A stretch of DNA of 64,000 nucleotides from Shewanella olleyana (lineage in GTDB: Bacteria > Pseudomonadota > Gammaproteobacteria > Enterobacterales > Shewanellaceae): contig NZ_JAKILD010000012.1 of assembly GCF_023283825.1 (NCBI RefSeq), positions 62,001 through 126,000 on the forward strand. The letters run 5' to 3'. Shown here piece by piece: positions 34,542 to 42,263 of the stretch. The notes beneath the pieces were generated by a model. It had not been told where the DNA came from. It worked only from the letters and a program-made list of their open reading frames with translations, and did not search any database. Position 1 is the stretch's first letter, and each line of letters starts with the position of its first letter. The translations under genes and the position numbers were made by a program.

Positions 34542-35333
34542 ATGACTGTTTTTGAAAAAGTTGAGCTAGTTTTAAGTCAACAAAACACTACTATATTTAC
34601 TACAAAAAAAATCAAAGAACTATGCTCAGAAGAGTATGGTTTAAATCCTACATCAATCATTCCAACAGATTATTGTTACAACCGCATTAATAATGGTATT
34701 GGAAATAACAAAAATATATTGATTTATATGGGCTTTGGTGAGTTTAAATTTGTTGGTAAATCTTTCAAGTATCAAGGGTGGGTTTATCAAAGGCCAAGAG
34801 GGAAAAATGAAGATTTGATAGTTGGTAAATGGAACAATGGCGAATACCTTGCTTTAACGTCGCCAATCGCAGCACCTATGCCAGAACATGAACTTCGTGA
34901 TGCTTGGAAATTAAATCAAAAACATATTGATAAGCTTTACCAAGACTATATTGAACTTTTAGAGGTGGAAATAAACTTGTTAGGTTGTAAGCCAACAGAA
35001 CTTAGACATTTAATCGGTCGCATTGGTGAATTTAAGTGCGCTTTATTAACCAATGGGCATCTATCATCAGTGCCAAATCAGCACGGTTTTGATGTAATTG
35101 CTGAAAATGGTAAAAAGATCAGTGTAAAAACAACAGCACAAAAAACTGGTTTCGTTTCTATTAACCCTAAAACTGCAAATTTGGTCGATGAATTAATGCT
35201 CATTCAGTTTTTGAATAATCAGTTTTCAGTTATCTACCATGGGCCTGTCTCAGAAGCTATAGAGATTGCTAAAGAATATGGCGGCAAATATGAACTAGAT
35301 ATTCTTAAAGCTAGTCAATTAACTTCAGCATAA
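34542..35333 (+). CDS. PD-(D/E)XK-like nuclease domain protein
   Basis: This 263-residue protein has an N-terminal domain with the conserved phrase IIPTDYCYNRINNGIG and FGEFKFVGKSFKYQG, a module of unknown function that I associate with restriction-linked genes. The C-terminal domain carries RIGEFKCALLTNG (Glu163), GFDVIA (Asp184) and ISVKTT (Lys196), a nuclease-like E...D...xK arrangement in which Ser replaces the usual acidic residue before Lys. ATG 34542 is chosen for AAGGA six bases upstream. Last gene of the operon. Confidence 0.6.
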   Translation: MTVFEKVELVLSQQNTTIFTTKKIKELCSEEYGLNPTSIIPTDYCYNRINNGIGNNKNILIYMGFGEFKFVGKSFKYQGWVYQRPRGKNEDLIVGKWNNGEYLALTSPIAAPMPEHELRDAWKLNQKHIDKLYQDYIELLEVEINLLGCKPTELRHLIGRIGEFKCALLTNGHLSSVPNQHGFDVIAENGKKISVKTTAQKTGFVSINPKTANLVDELMLIQFLNNQFSVIYHGPVSEAIEIAKEYGGKYELDILKASQLTSA

Positions 35334-35642
35334 AAAACACTAAGGTGAACATTGAGGACTCGGCACAGTTCAGCTATTGTGTAGGTAAATAGTTGAAGGT
35401 CCCCTATTGCACTTTCAACTAACCCCAAGCCAACCTTTAGATTTTTTGCCCTAAATGATTTCTATGTCTAAAGAAGAGTTATAGGGCAGACTAATATATG
35501 CCCTCAAGCGCTATAACATTTAAGTGAGTGCACTGTGAGTTAGCCGCTTCAACCTAGTCTTTAACTAACGACATATCAACTATCGTATTTTTAGCCTAAA
35601 TAAACGAACCCAGAAGGGTTCGTTAGTTGGTTGCTAATAACA
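35334..35642. other. Intergenic region
   Basis: About 309 bases between convergent genes. Apart from the hairpin at 35603-35624 nothing is identifiable. Confidence 0.4.
35603..35624 (-). terminator. Terminator of 35643-36026 gene
   Basis: A 9-bp stem (AACGAACCC / GGGTTCGTT) with a four-base loop, read on the minus strand and followed by TTATTT. A closely similar hairpin follows the paralogous gene upstream (36151-36172). Confidence 0.65.
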
Positions 35643-36026
35643 TTACTCTAATGCATTAACGTGTTCTGCCCAGACTGGTGCAGCAAATTCAAAGTAATCT
35701 GTTGGACATAAACCAAAGATTTTTGAAAATTGACTACAGTACAACTCACAGAACATGGCTATCTCGTCTTTATACATTACTAGTACCTTTAACATATCGG
35801 TTCCTGTTAAGTATTGTCCGCCGACATCAGCGTGCTTATCCAGAATGGAATTACTAATGTTAATCCCCAACATGTTCCACTCAGCATCGACATTAAGATA
35901 GATGTATCGAGAAAAACAAAATCTTGTCGACTCATTGCTACTGCCAGCATTTGCTAATAGTAAAAGTGAACAGCTTTCAATGTCGCTAGACTTTGGGTGT
36001 AAACGAAAAATCATAGATTGATCCAT
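35643..36026 (-). CDS. Small unknown protein, paralogue of its neighbour
   Basis: This 127-residue protein has AGGAG five bases before ATG 36026. It is related along its length to the product of 36182-36586: shared blocks are YIYL, GxxISxSxL, QYLTG, DxIAxFCE and IFGxxPxxYFE. No signal or membrane segment. The pair arose by tandem duplication. Function unknown. Confidence 0.6.
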   Translation of the reverse strand: MDQSMIFRLHPKSSDIESCSLLLLANAGSSNESTRFCFSRYIYLNVDAEWNMLGINISNSILDKHADVGGQYLTGTDMLKVLVMYKDEIAMFCELYCSQFSKIFGLCPTDYFEFAAPVWAEHVNALE

Positions 36027-36150
36027 ATATAGCTCCTAATTAATGGTTTGTGGCCTCACCATTAACTAGGTTGCGAGTGGGGAATTTTTGATTGTTATGA
36101 GAAGTTATTGTCAATTGGGTGAGTAAAAAACATGTAACGATTAATAGAAA

Positions 36151-36172
36151 AGCGAACCCAATTAGGTTCGCT
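36151..36172 (-). terminator. Hairpin after 36182-36586 gene
   Basis: AGCGAACC / GGTTCGCT with a six-base loop on the minus strand, the counterpart of the hairpin at 35603. The gene and its terminator were therefore copied together. Confidence 0.55.
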
Positions 36173-36181
36173 AGATGGCGA

Positions 36182-36586
36182 TTACAGTGCGTCAGCAGCA
36201 ATAATCAAATCAGACCAACATTGCTCAGCTGTTTCGAAGTAATAATGCGGATATACCCCAAAAATACTTACAAACTCATTTCTGAATCGTTCACAAAAAG
36301 CGGCAATGTCGTCGATGTAAATCAATAGCATCATATAAGCTTCAATACCTGTCAGATATTGACTCTCGAGCTCAGCGTTCTCTTCAAGTAGCGATTTGCT
36401 GATACTGATACCTATCATTTGGCCTTGTACATTTCGATGTAAATAAATGTATTTATTAAAGCTTAGTTGAACCTCATCATTCTCAAGTTGATGGTCTGCC
36501 AGTAGCAACACAGTGCTGTGGTCATCCCATGGCGATTTAGATTGACGTTTATAGACTCGTATAAGCTGTGTTTGTGACTTGTTCAT
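36182..36586 (-). CDS. Small unknown protein, paralogue of its neighbour
   Basis: I place the start at ATG 36586 (GGA six bases upstream), giving 134 residues; a TTG at 36616 is in frame but lacks support. It shares the blocks YIYL, GISISKSLL, QYLTG, DDIAAFCE and IFGVYPHYYFE with the product of 35643-36026. The two are encoded in tandem and each has the same type of terminator. Function unknown. Confidence 0.6.
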   Translation of the reverse strand: MNKSQTQLIRVYKRQSKSPWDDHSTVLLLADHQLENDEVQLSFNKYIYLHRNVQGQMIGISISKSLLEENAELESQYLTGIEAYMMLLIYIDDIAAFCERFRNEFVSIFGVYPHYYFETAEQCWSDLIIAADAL

Positions 36587-36640
36587 AGCAATTCCAAGCG
36601 TTGATGTCCTTATCAATAACTAGGTTTGAGCGCTGGGGAA

Positions 36641-36877
36641 TTATCTGTCTTTTATGTACTGGTTAATAAAACCCATTGCTAGATTAATGTCTTCTGCTTG
36701 AAACCCTTGACGGCTCAGGTACTGCTTAACTTGAAAGTTAAGTATTTCAAGTTCTATATCATCCTCATAAATATTAATGTCCTGATACAGCGCTTCTGAC
36801 TTCACCACATCCGTTAGCTTTTCTAATAGGTGGGCTAACTTATTCGTATTTTGAGTAAACTGCTTATGTTGGTTCAT
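36641..36877 (-). CDS. Small helical protein, unknown (78 aa)
   Basis: A 78-residue acidic, helix-rich protein (NTNKLAHLLEKLTDVVKSEA) without membrane segments. It precedes the paralogous pair on the same strand and may head their transcript. Family not recognised. Confidence 0.45.
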   Translation of the reverse strand: MNQHKQFTQNTNKLAHLLEKLTDVVKSEALYQDINIYEDDIELEILNFQVKQYLSRQGFQAEDINLAMGFINQYIKDR

Positions 36878-37394
36878 GAATGTTCTCGTTAATAGATAAA
36901 TGGTCGTTATTAACTAGAAGCGGGCAGGGGGAAATATGCTGATGTACCTGTTTGATGGAAGGAGTATCCACTTTAAGCACAATTAAACGAAAGTATTAAT
37001 GAGTACCCTAGAGGTTAGATGTTCATTTTGAATTCATGAAAAACAGGTTAATTCCCTATGCTTGTTGCTTCCTAGTTGACTGCTAGCAGAATTAATTAAA
37101 GTTAGGTGCTTAGAAAGGGAGGTTCACTTAGCCAACCAATGATGGAAGTAGTGATAGATGATATAAGAGGGAAGAGCGCTTACTGTTTTTCTATCCCCCT
37201 AGCATACTAATTAGATAAAATAGACCTTATAGTTAACTTTGACTATTAGATGGTATCAGTTACCTATAGCAATACTGTCTCCATTCATTTTAAGGGGGGG
37301 TAAAAATTCTGATTCCGGCCTAATCTTTTTTTCTTGATAATTATTATTTCACATATCCTGTTGGTATTAACACAAACCAAAGCGTGATTTAATA
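36878..37394. other. Gene-free region upstream of right-end integrase
   Basis: About 517 bases with no supported gene. A run of seven Gs lies at about 37294. Promoters for both the minus-strand small genes and the integrase must be here; I cannot place them. Confidence 0.35.
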
Positions 37395-39386
37395 ATGCAT
37401 TCAAGCCTTGAACCACATCAATACGACACATTACCTAGCGGTAATGTGCGTGTATTTGTGGATTCCCGGTCTGAGGTTATTGAAACTTTATTTGAATTCA
37501 TTAACACTCTAGAGCTATCAAAGAAGGCTGTTTCTCATTTTTTTATTCAATACAGCGAGCTAGTGGCTCAAAACGAATCCTTAAAAACGTTGGAAAGCAG
37601 TGCTGCAGCCTACTCTAGCGATAACAGAATTAATTCGTTAGTGAATATGGCTTTGGTATCTAAAGTGACGCTATTGGAAGCAACTGAGCTATTTCATTTA
37701 GTTTGCAAGTATAAAAAGCAACAATCACAGTCCGATCCAGTTCCTAATTTCGAACAGGTCGCTAAATCTGATTCAACGGTTACAACTCAAATAGATAGCA
37801 TTGCATCAGAAACAGTACCTGCATTAATGACTAATGTTGCGGACACTGCAGGGAGTTCTGCCCATGATGGGCTAAATGGAGTTGATAGTAGCGTTAATTC
37901 AATAGATGTATTACCTGCTCTTGAGGCTGATTTCCCCTGTAATGAAAGCGCTGCGCCATTAAATACAAATACTCTCCCTGAGCTTAATGAATACAGCGAA
38001 TCGGGCATCAGCGGTCATTCACTTTGCCCGTTGCTAGGTACTGAAGATGATTTGTTATCAGGTGAGCCGATTGAGCAACCACAGATAAGTGACTGTTCGG
38101 TTCAATCTAAACAAAAAGTGACACAAGAATTTAAACAAATCACTACAGAACAGATAAATGACAGCGAACTCATTGATTCTTTATTAGCGAAGGGTACAAG
38201 GAAAATTAAAGTTACGGATATTAATGAGAAAGGCTTATATTTAGAGGTAGCCAAACATAGCCTCACTTTAATCAATAAGTATAAATATAAGGGTAAAGCT
38301 CATCGATGTGTCCTTTTGAAGTGGAAACGTCATGAGTCTCCTAGTCAACAACAGCTATTGATGGTTGTAACTGATTATCTATCTATAAAAAAGAAATTGG
38401 CTAGGCCGCCAAGTAGTTATGAGTTTAGGATGCACTCTAAGCTCTTTCAAAAGATCGGTGATGTTCTTGCAATATACTTAGATGTCATTGTCGAGCGTTA
38501 TGGTGACGGTTCTGGTGAATATAAAGTCATGACCTCTCTTATCAATAATCATCTCTCTAAGCCAAAAGAAGTCCAATTACCAAAGGGTAAAGAAACCGTG
38601 ATATTGATTGATGAAGATATTCAAACTTTTACTACGGCGAGATTTAACTGCTACCTAGAAGCATTTAAAAATACTAATGGCGTTCACGATAAGATTGTAT
38701 CTAGATTAAAGGCGGCGTTTAATTATGCTCTAGATGAGCGACTTATCGCTTACGAGGATGCACGATCATTTATAAGGGCAACTCGAATAAATAATCAACG
38801 CCATGTGCTTATTCCTGATGATGACTTTAAGTCTATCCTTGAAAAGGTTAATTCAACTGAACATAAAGATTTTGAATTCTTTGTTAAATTACAAGAAGAG
38901 GGATATTTCAGAACCCAACAGGTTATGTCGATGAAATTTTCACAGATTAATTTTCAGCTTAAGAAGGTTCAAGTTAAACCCAAAAAAGCCAAATCTGTCG
39001 ATATTTATTTGTCTGAAGAAACACTTGAATTGATAAAATCCAGACAAAAATATCTCACTGATGTTCACGGTAGGGCGGATTATTTGTTTCCCTCAACACG
39101 GTCCAAATCTGGACATCGTTCTAACTTTTATCATTACTGGGATAAGCTTTGTGATGCTCTTGGCTGGGTCACAAGAGATAAAGCTGGTAAAAGAATTAAA
39201 AAATATAGGTTTCATGATTATAGAGAAACGTTTCTTTTACGGATTGATGAATTTAATGATGAAGTATTAGCTTCACAGCTTGGCCACACATCCACTAAGA
39301 ATATCAAGAATTATAGAGAGGCTTCGCCTGAACAATGTCAACTTGCGGCTGAAGCAGGAAACCAAAGGAAGCCTAAGTTGTTTTAG
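37395..39386 (+). CDS. Large tyrosine recombinase with N-terminal extension
   Basis: This 663-residue protein has an extra N-terminal part of about 250 residues, acidic and Ser/Thr-rich, with a helical start (VIETLFEFINTLELSKK). The integrase core follows: IKVTDINEKGLYLEVAKHS arm-binding type segment, a core-binding domain, then the catalytic domain with Arg in GYFRTQQVMSMKF, His/Arg in FHDYRETF and His/Tyr in LGHTSTKNIKNYREA. It reads towards the right att copy. It is distinct in sequence from the left-end integrase. Confidence 0.82.
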   Translation: MHSSLEPHQYDTLPSGNVRVFVDSRSEVIETLFEFINTLELSKKAVSHFFIQYSELVAQNESLKTLESSAAAYSSDNRINSLVNMALVSKVTLLEATELFHLVCKYKKQQSQSDPVPNFEQVAKSDSTVTTQIDSIASETVPALMTNVADTAGSSAHDGLNGVDSSVNSIDVLPALEADFPCNESAAPLNTNTLPELNEYSESGISGHSLCPLLGTEDDLLSGEPIEQPQISDCSVQSKQKVTQEFKQITTEQINDSELIDSLLAKGTRKIKVTDINEKGLYLEVAKHSLTLINKYKYKGKAHRCVLLKWKRHESPSQQQLLMVVTDYLSIKKKLARPPSSYEFRMHSKLFQKIGDVLAIYLDVIVERYGDGSGEYKVMTSLINNHLSKPKEVQLPKGKETVILIDEDIQTFTTARFNCYLEAFKNTNGVHDKIVSRLKAAFNYALDERLIAYEDARSFIRATRINNQRHVLIPDDDFKSILEKVNSTEHKDFEFFVKLQEEGYFRTQQVMSMKFSQINFQLKKVQVKPKKAKSVDIYLSEETLELIKSRQKYLTDVHGRADYLFPSTRSKSGHRSNFYHYWDKLCDALGWVTRDKAGKRIKKYRFHDYRETFLLRIDEFNDEVLASQLGHTSTKNIKNYREASPEQCQLAAEAGNQRKPKLF

Positions 39387-39419
39387 ATAGACAGTAACCT
39401 CGGCGCAGAGCACTCTTTG

Positions 39420-39464
39420 CTATGTTAGCTATGTTAGCTATGTTAGCTATGTTAGCTATGTTAA
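39420..39464. repeat. Tandem repeat, 9-bp unit CTATGTTAG x5
   Basis: Four exact copies of CTATGTTAG and a fifth ending CTATGTTAA, directly after the integrase stop. A slippage-prone simple repeat; too short and without spacers to be CRISPR. Confidence 0.9.
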
Positions 39465-39907
39465 AGCTAAAGAGTTTATTTTTCTCCAAAGTCCCCTGTG
39501 CTGTTTTAATGGCATTAATTCCCTAAACCCACGTATATTTAGAGCTGGCTCTGCAAGTCCACAGTATTTCAACTATCTATATCTTTAATCGTTCAATATC
39601 CTTTTCTAAGCTTGAAAATTACCGAGGTCTTGCTATTACCGCATTAATTTATGGCAAACTTATGTATTTCGAAATTTAGCTCATTTAAAACTGGATTACA
39701 GAGTTCAGTTTTGCCTAATACCTCAAATACACTCAATAAATTAGTTTGGCAGAGAATATTTTACTGTGGATTCAGGGATTTATTTTGTGCAAATAGCTAT
39801 TCAACCGTTTAGCGAAGTGAAGTGCAGATATAGTCGGTCAAAAGGAAAATTTTTAGATGAGAAATAACGCATGATTGACTTTAAAAGGGGGATAATTAGA
39901 ATGAAAG

Positions 39908-39925
39908 GTGGAACGGAAGTGGAAC
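39908..39925. promoter_or_regulatory. Integrase arm-type sites, right end of island I
   Basis: GTGGAAC at 39908-39914 and 39919-39925, 11 bp apart, the same spacing as the direct copies at the left end. They lie about 55-70 bp from the att copy. Confidence 0.6.
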
Positions 39926-39945
39926 AGAATTGATTAGGTTTTCAA

Positions 39946-39971
39946 TTAGGCCTTTGAAATCAAAGGCCTAA
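39946..39971 (-). terminator. Hairpin next to middle att, possible replacement tRNA terminator
   Basis: A perfect 12-bp stem TTAGGCCTTTGA / TCAAAGGCCTAA with a two-base spacer. It lies in the same place relative to the att copy as the terminators at 16076 and 46617. It has no T-run, so as a terminator it would be weak. Confidence 0.45.
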
Positions 39972-39975
39972 CAGA

Positions 39976-40000
39976 AAAATTGGTGGCCCTCCCAGACTCA
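39976..40000. other. Middle attachment site (islands I/II junction)
   Basis: AAAATTGGTGGCCCTCCCAGACTC matches the tRNA 3' end as at 16107 and 46651 but has three Cs where the others have four. It then diverges. It is the right end of island I and the left end of island II. Confidence 0.85.
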
Positions 40001-40054
40001 AATTGATGGCTGAGGGTCACTGTTTATAGTCATTTTTTATATATTTTGTCTATA

Positions 40055-40076
40055 TTGGTACATCTATTGGTACATC
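40055..40076. promoter_or_regulatory. Integrase arm-type sites, left end of island II
   Basis: TTGGTACATC at 40055-40064 and 40067-40076, 12 bp apart. Related copies occur at the other end around 46483-46533. Confidence 0.6.
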
Positions 40077-40123
40077 AACGTGAAGTGACATGTCAAAAAG
40101 ATACTTACTGAATAAAAAAAATT

Positions 40124-40738
40124 TTAATTATTTTCCATAAATTGAGCACCAAACATCGTTTTTAGCTGTGGGATAGCTAACCCCCAGTAACGCCTCTCTA
40201 ATTCAGTGATCTTGTTTCGCTTTAGTTCAAAGGTTTTCCAACGCATCCATTTAGGTTTTGGCCAGTAGGTTACTTGCTCAAACATGTTGTTTACGTCTGG
40301 CCAATCATAGCCCCAAAGTTCTTTTCTAAGCTTTCTAATACGTCTCATTAACCTTTCTTGCGGCCTTTCACTTTGACAAGCGTAGTGTAAACCTATACAA
40401 CCACGGCAAGCGTAAGCGTATTTGATGGCGTATAGATGCTGCCGTGGTTTATTACAGTAAGGACAAGTAATGTACAGTTTGTTACTTGCGCTACGATTGT
40501 CGAGTTCTAGCAGTATTCTGTGCGGGGTGTCGTTTATGTCAAACTGAAGATAACGCTTTCCTTGCTTGGTTTCTTTGCTTTCAAACTTTGAATGCTCTTC
40601 ACTTAACTGATTGCTATGAAGAGTAAATAGCCCTAAAGGTCTCGTAAGCATATCCTTAAATATAATCGCCTTAATTTTGGGATATTCAGAAGTGTAGGGC
40701 CTAACTTGCGACCTACCGTAATGATGACCTTTTGGCAT
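40124..40738 (-). CDS. Zinc-ribbon protein of integrative elements
   Basis: This 204-residue protein has a central zinc ribbon CPYCNKPRQ ... CRGC (about residues 92-112) followed by a basic helical segment (RRIRKLRKELWGYDW). ATG 40738 is chosen over the upstream in-frame start because GGAG lies six bases before it. Proteins like this are common in small integrative elements next to the att site. A nucleic-acid-binding role is likely; a specific function is not known. Confidence 0.55.
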   Translation of the reverse strand: MPKGHHYGRSQVRPYTSEYPKIKAIIFKDMLTRPLGLFTLHSNQLSEEHSKFESKETKQGKRYLQFDINDTPHRILLELDNRSASNKLYITCPYCNKPRQHLYAIKYAYACRGCIGLHYACQSERPQERLMRRIRKLRKELWGYDWPDVNNMFEQVTYWPKPKWMRWKTFELKRNKITELERRYWGLAIPQLKTMFGAQFMENN

Positions 40739-40990
40739 CCCATTCTCCAAGCGATTCAATAGTAAACTGTATAATTTTAAAGGGGGTAATTTACCATTTT
40801 ATCAATGTTAACAACATACTGTGTAATTATTGATTTATGATGTACCATTAACTTTTCGTGCGAAAAACAGGCTTTAAACTAGTATTTTTTAAGTTCAATA
40901 TACTTCTAACCAACCACTTTTCTATTTAAGCTATTGAGCATCTCAAAGCACTTAATCCTATTAGTGAGGATGCAAAAGGACGTAAAATTT

Positions 40991-42259
40991 ATGATTAATA
41001 AGGTGAAATTATCTAGAGCTTGGGCTTCGATTTGTATTAAATACCCCATATTTCAAATCTTTAGTTCTAACAGGATTTTCTCATTAGTTATTTTTCTAGT
41101 TTATTTAAAGTTACTAACTTTCTCCATTCTTTGGACTTTTGGCATACCTCAAAAACTACTTGGAATAACTGTAATCAATGGAGTTCCAGACGGTCTTTTT
41201 AGTGGAGTGATTGAAATATCTATCCTTATATTTTTAGGGATATCGCTACTTGTATGGAAAACATTATTTTCTTCATCTGAGTCAGAAAAAAAGAGAAGGA
41301 CATGTAAGCTAGATGGCGTCAGTCAGATTGATGTATCAAAAAGAAAGGATTTTCATATTTATCCAATCGATGAAAAAGTAAATATTTCACTTTCTTTTGA
41401 TTATAAAGAATTTTATAACTTTCCTAGTATTTTAGATGCGTCATATAAATGGATTGCGCTTGATAGGGATGAACTTTTTTTAGTAGAAGCAGGTTCATTA
41501 GATATACCAAAGTTGACACTAAAGACATTAAAATACGACAAAGAAGATAACTCTCTGAAGGTTGAACTTGGAGCAGCTAGTTTTTACGATATTTTTTACA
41601 CGCATTACTCCCCAGATCTTCTAATATCAAGCCAATCTGCTAACGAGTCGAACAATTCGACATCTTTAAGAAGTTTATATGAACATTCAATATTAAAGTA
41701 TTATGAAGAGGCTGATAATTTATTTTACTCTTCGGGCGTGTTTACCCCTTTAAGCTTGTTACCTAATCCTATTGGCATCTCAGGTATAGTTATTATTAAT
41801 ACCCCTAATGGTTTTTTTGTAATACTTAGACGCAGAGGGGAGCATGAAATACTAGACAGAAATAGAATAGAGTGGTCTTTTGCTGGGCTTATCGAGGCGA
41901 CTGATTGGGTACATACTAAAACTATACCTTTCACAGATTTTGCTTACTCAGAACTAAATGATGAAGTGACAAAAAAACTGCCAATATTAGAAGAGTATAC
42001 TCCTAAAATTAGTACAATTGGCTTCGTACTTAATCCTGACTGTTTGTATCAACCAGAGTTATTTGTCACTGTAGAATATCAGCTAAACAATAATTTATTT
42101 TGTGTTTTGAAACGCCAATTGGATAGAAAGCCAGAATTTTGCCTGATCCAAATTTCGCAACTGGAAGATAAGTTTAAATCGGCTGAAAAAATTAAAAGCC
42201 TATGCTTCTCTGGCTTAGAGTTATTGAAGCAATCAAGTTTTTATCCTATACAGGATTAA
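40991..42259 (+). CDS. Two-TM protein with NUDIX-like domain (possible CBASS-type effector)
   Basis: ATG 40991 (AAAGGA upstream at long spacing) gives 422 residues; TTG 40934 and ATG 40970 are alternatives. Two transmembrane helices (about residues 28-50 and 73-95) precede a soluble part whose C-terminal half looks NUDIX-like: GISGIVIINTPNGFFVILRR, EWSFAGLIEATDW, with the NUDIX box degenerate. 2TM-NUDIX proteins are known membrane effectors of CBASS, where a cyclic nucleotide triggers membrane damage. No CD-NTase, Cap2 or Cap3 is nearby, so a CBASS role is unproven. The only plus-strand gene of island II. Confidence 0.5.
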   Translation: MINKVKLSRAWASICIKYPIFQIFSSNRIFSLVIFLVYLKLLTFSILWTFGIPQKLLGITVINGVPDGLFSGVIEISILIFLGISLLVWKTLFSSSESEKKRRTCKLDGVSQIDVSKRKDFHIYPIDEKVNISLSFDYKEFYNFPSILDASYKWIALDRDELFLVEAGSLDIPKLTLKTLKYDKEDNSLKVELGAASFYDIFYTHYSPDLLISSQSANESNNSTSLRSLYEHSILKYYEEADNLFYSSGVFTPLSLLPNPIGISGIVIINTPNGFFVILRRRGEHEILDRNRIEWSFAGLIEATDWVHTKTIPFTDFAYSELNDEVTKKLPILEEYTPKISTIGFVLNPDCLYQPELFVTVEYQLNNNLFCVLKRQLDRKPEFCLIQISQLEDKFKSAEKIKSLCFSGLELLKQSSFYPIQD

Positions 42260-42263
42260 ACCG

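Larger units (their letters stand above)
39387..39979. other. Right-end non-coding region of island I
   Basis: About 590 bases without a gene. It contains a 9-bp tandem repeat, two GTGGAAC sites, a perfect 12-bp hairpin (39946-39957 / 39960-39971) and the att copy. It has no other recognised content. Confidence 0.5.
16113..39981. mobile_element. Integrative element I in tRNA-Ile2 (about 23.9 kb)
   Basis: The segment between two copies of the tRNA 3' end (16107-16130 and 39976-39998) has a tyrosine recombinase at each end. GTGGAAC repeats with an 11-bp period lie near both ends (16209-16253 and 39908-39925). Inside are a probable relaxase with a hairpin-rich candidate oriT, a possible defence operon and many unknown genes. 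No conjugation machinery is seen, so it would be an integrative mobilizable element rather than an ICE. Whether it is one element or a composite of two cannot be decided from two integrases alone. Confidence 0.8.

Noticed and set aside
32595..35333. Type I restriction-modification system
   Set aside because: Only an HsdS-like region is seen; no adenine methyltransferase motif (NPPF/Y) or helicase motor is present in the operon.
30881..35333. BREX locus
   Set aside because: A BrxR-like regulator alone is not enough; no BrxC, PglZ, PglX or BrxL-type genes are in the window.
37138..37210. Short frame as an excisionase gene
   Set aside because: Only about 23 codons with no ribosome site at proper distance and no helix-turn-helix.
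39420..39464. CRISPR-like array
   Set aside because: The 9-bp unit repeats without spacers, is too short, and there are no cas genes in the window.
16107..40000. The att copies as tRNA genes
   Set aside because: Only the last 20 or so bases of the tRNA are present at 16107 and 39976; D-arm, anticodon and 5' acceptor strand are absent.
40991..42259. Complete CBASS system
   Set aside because: No CD-NTase, Cap2 or Cap3-type gene lies near the 2TM-NUDIX-like gene.
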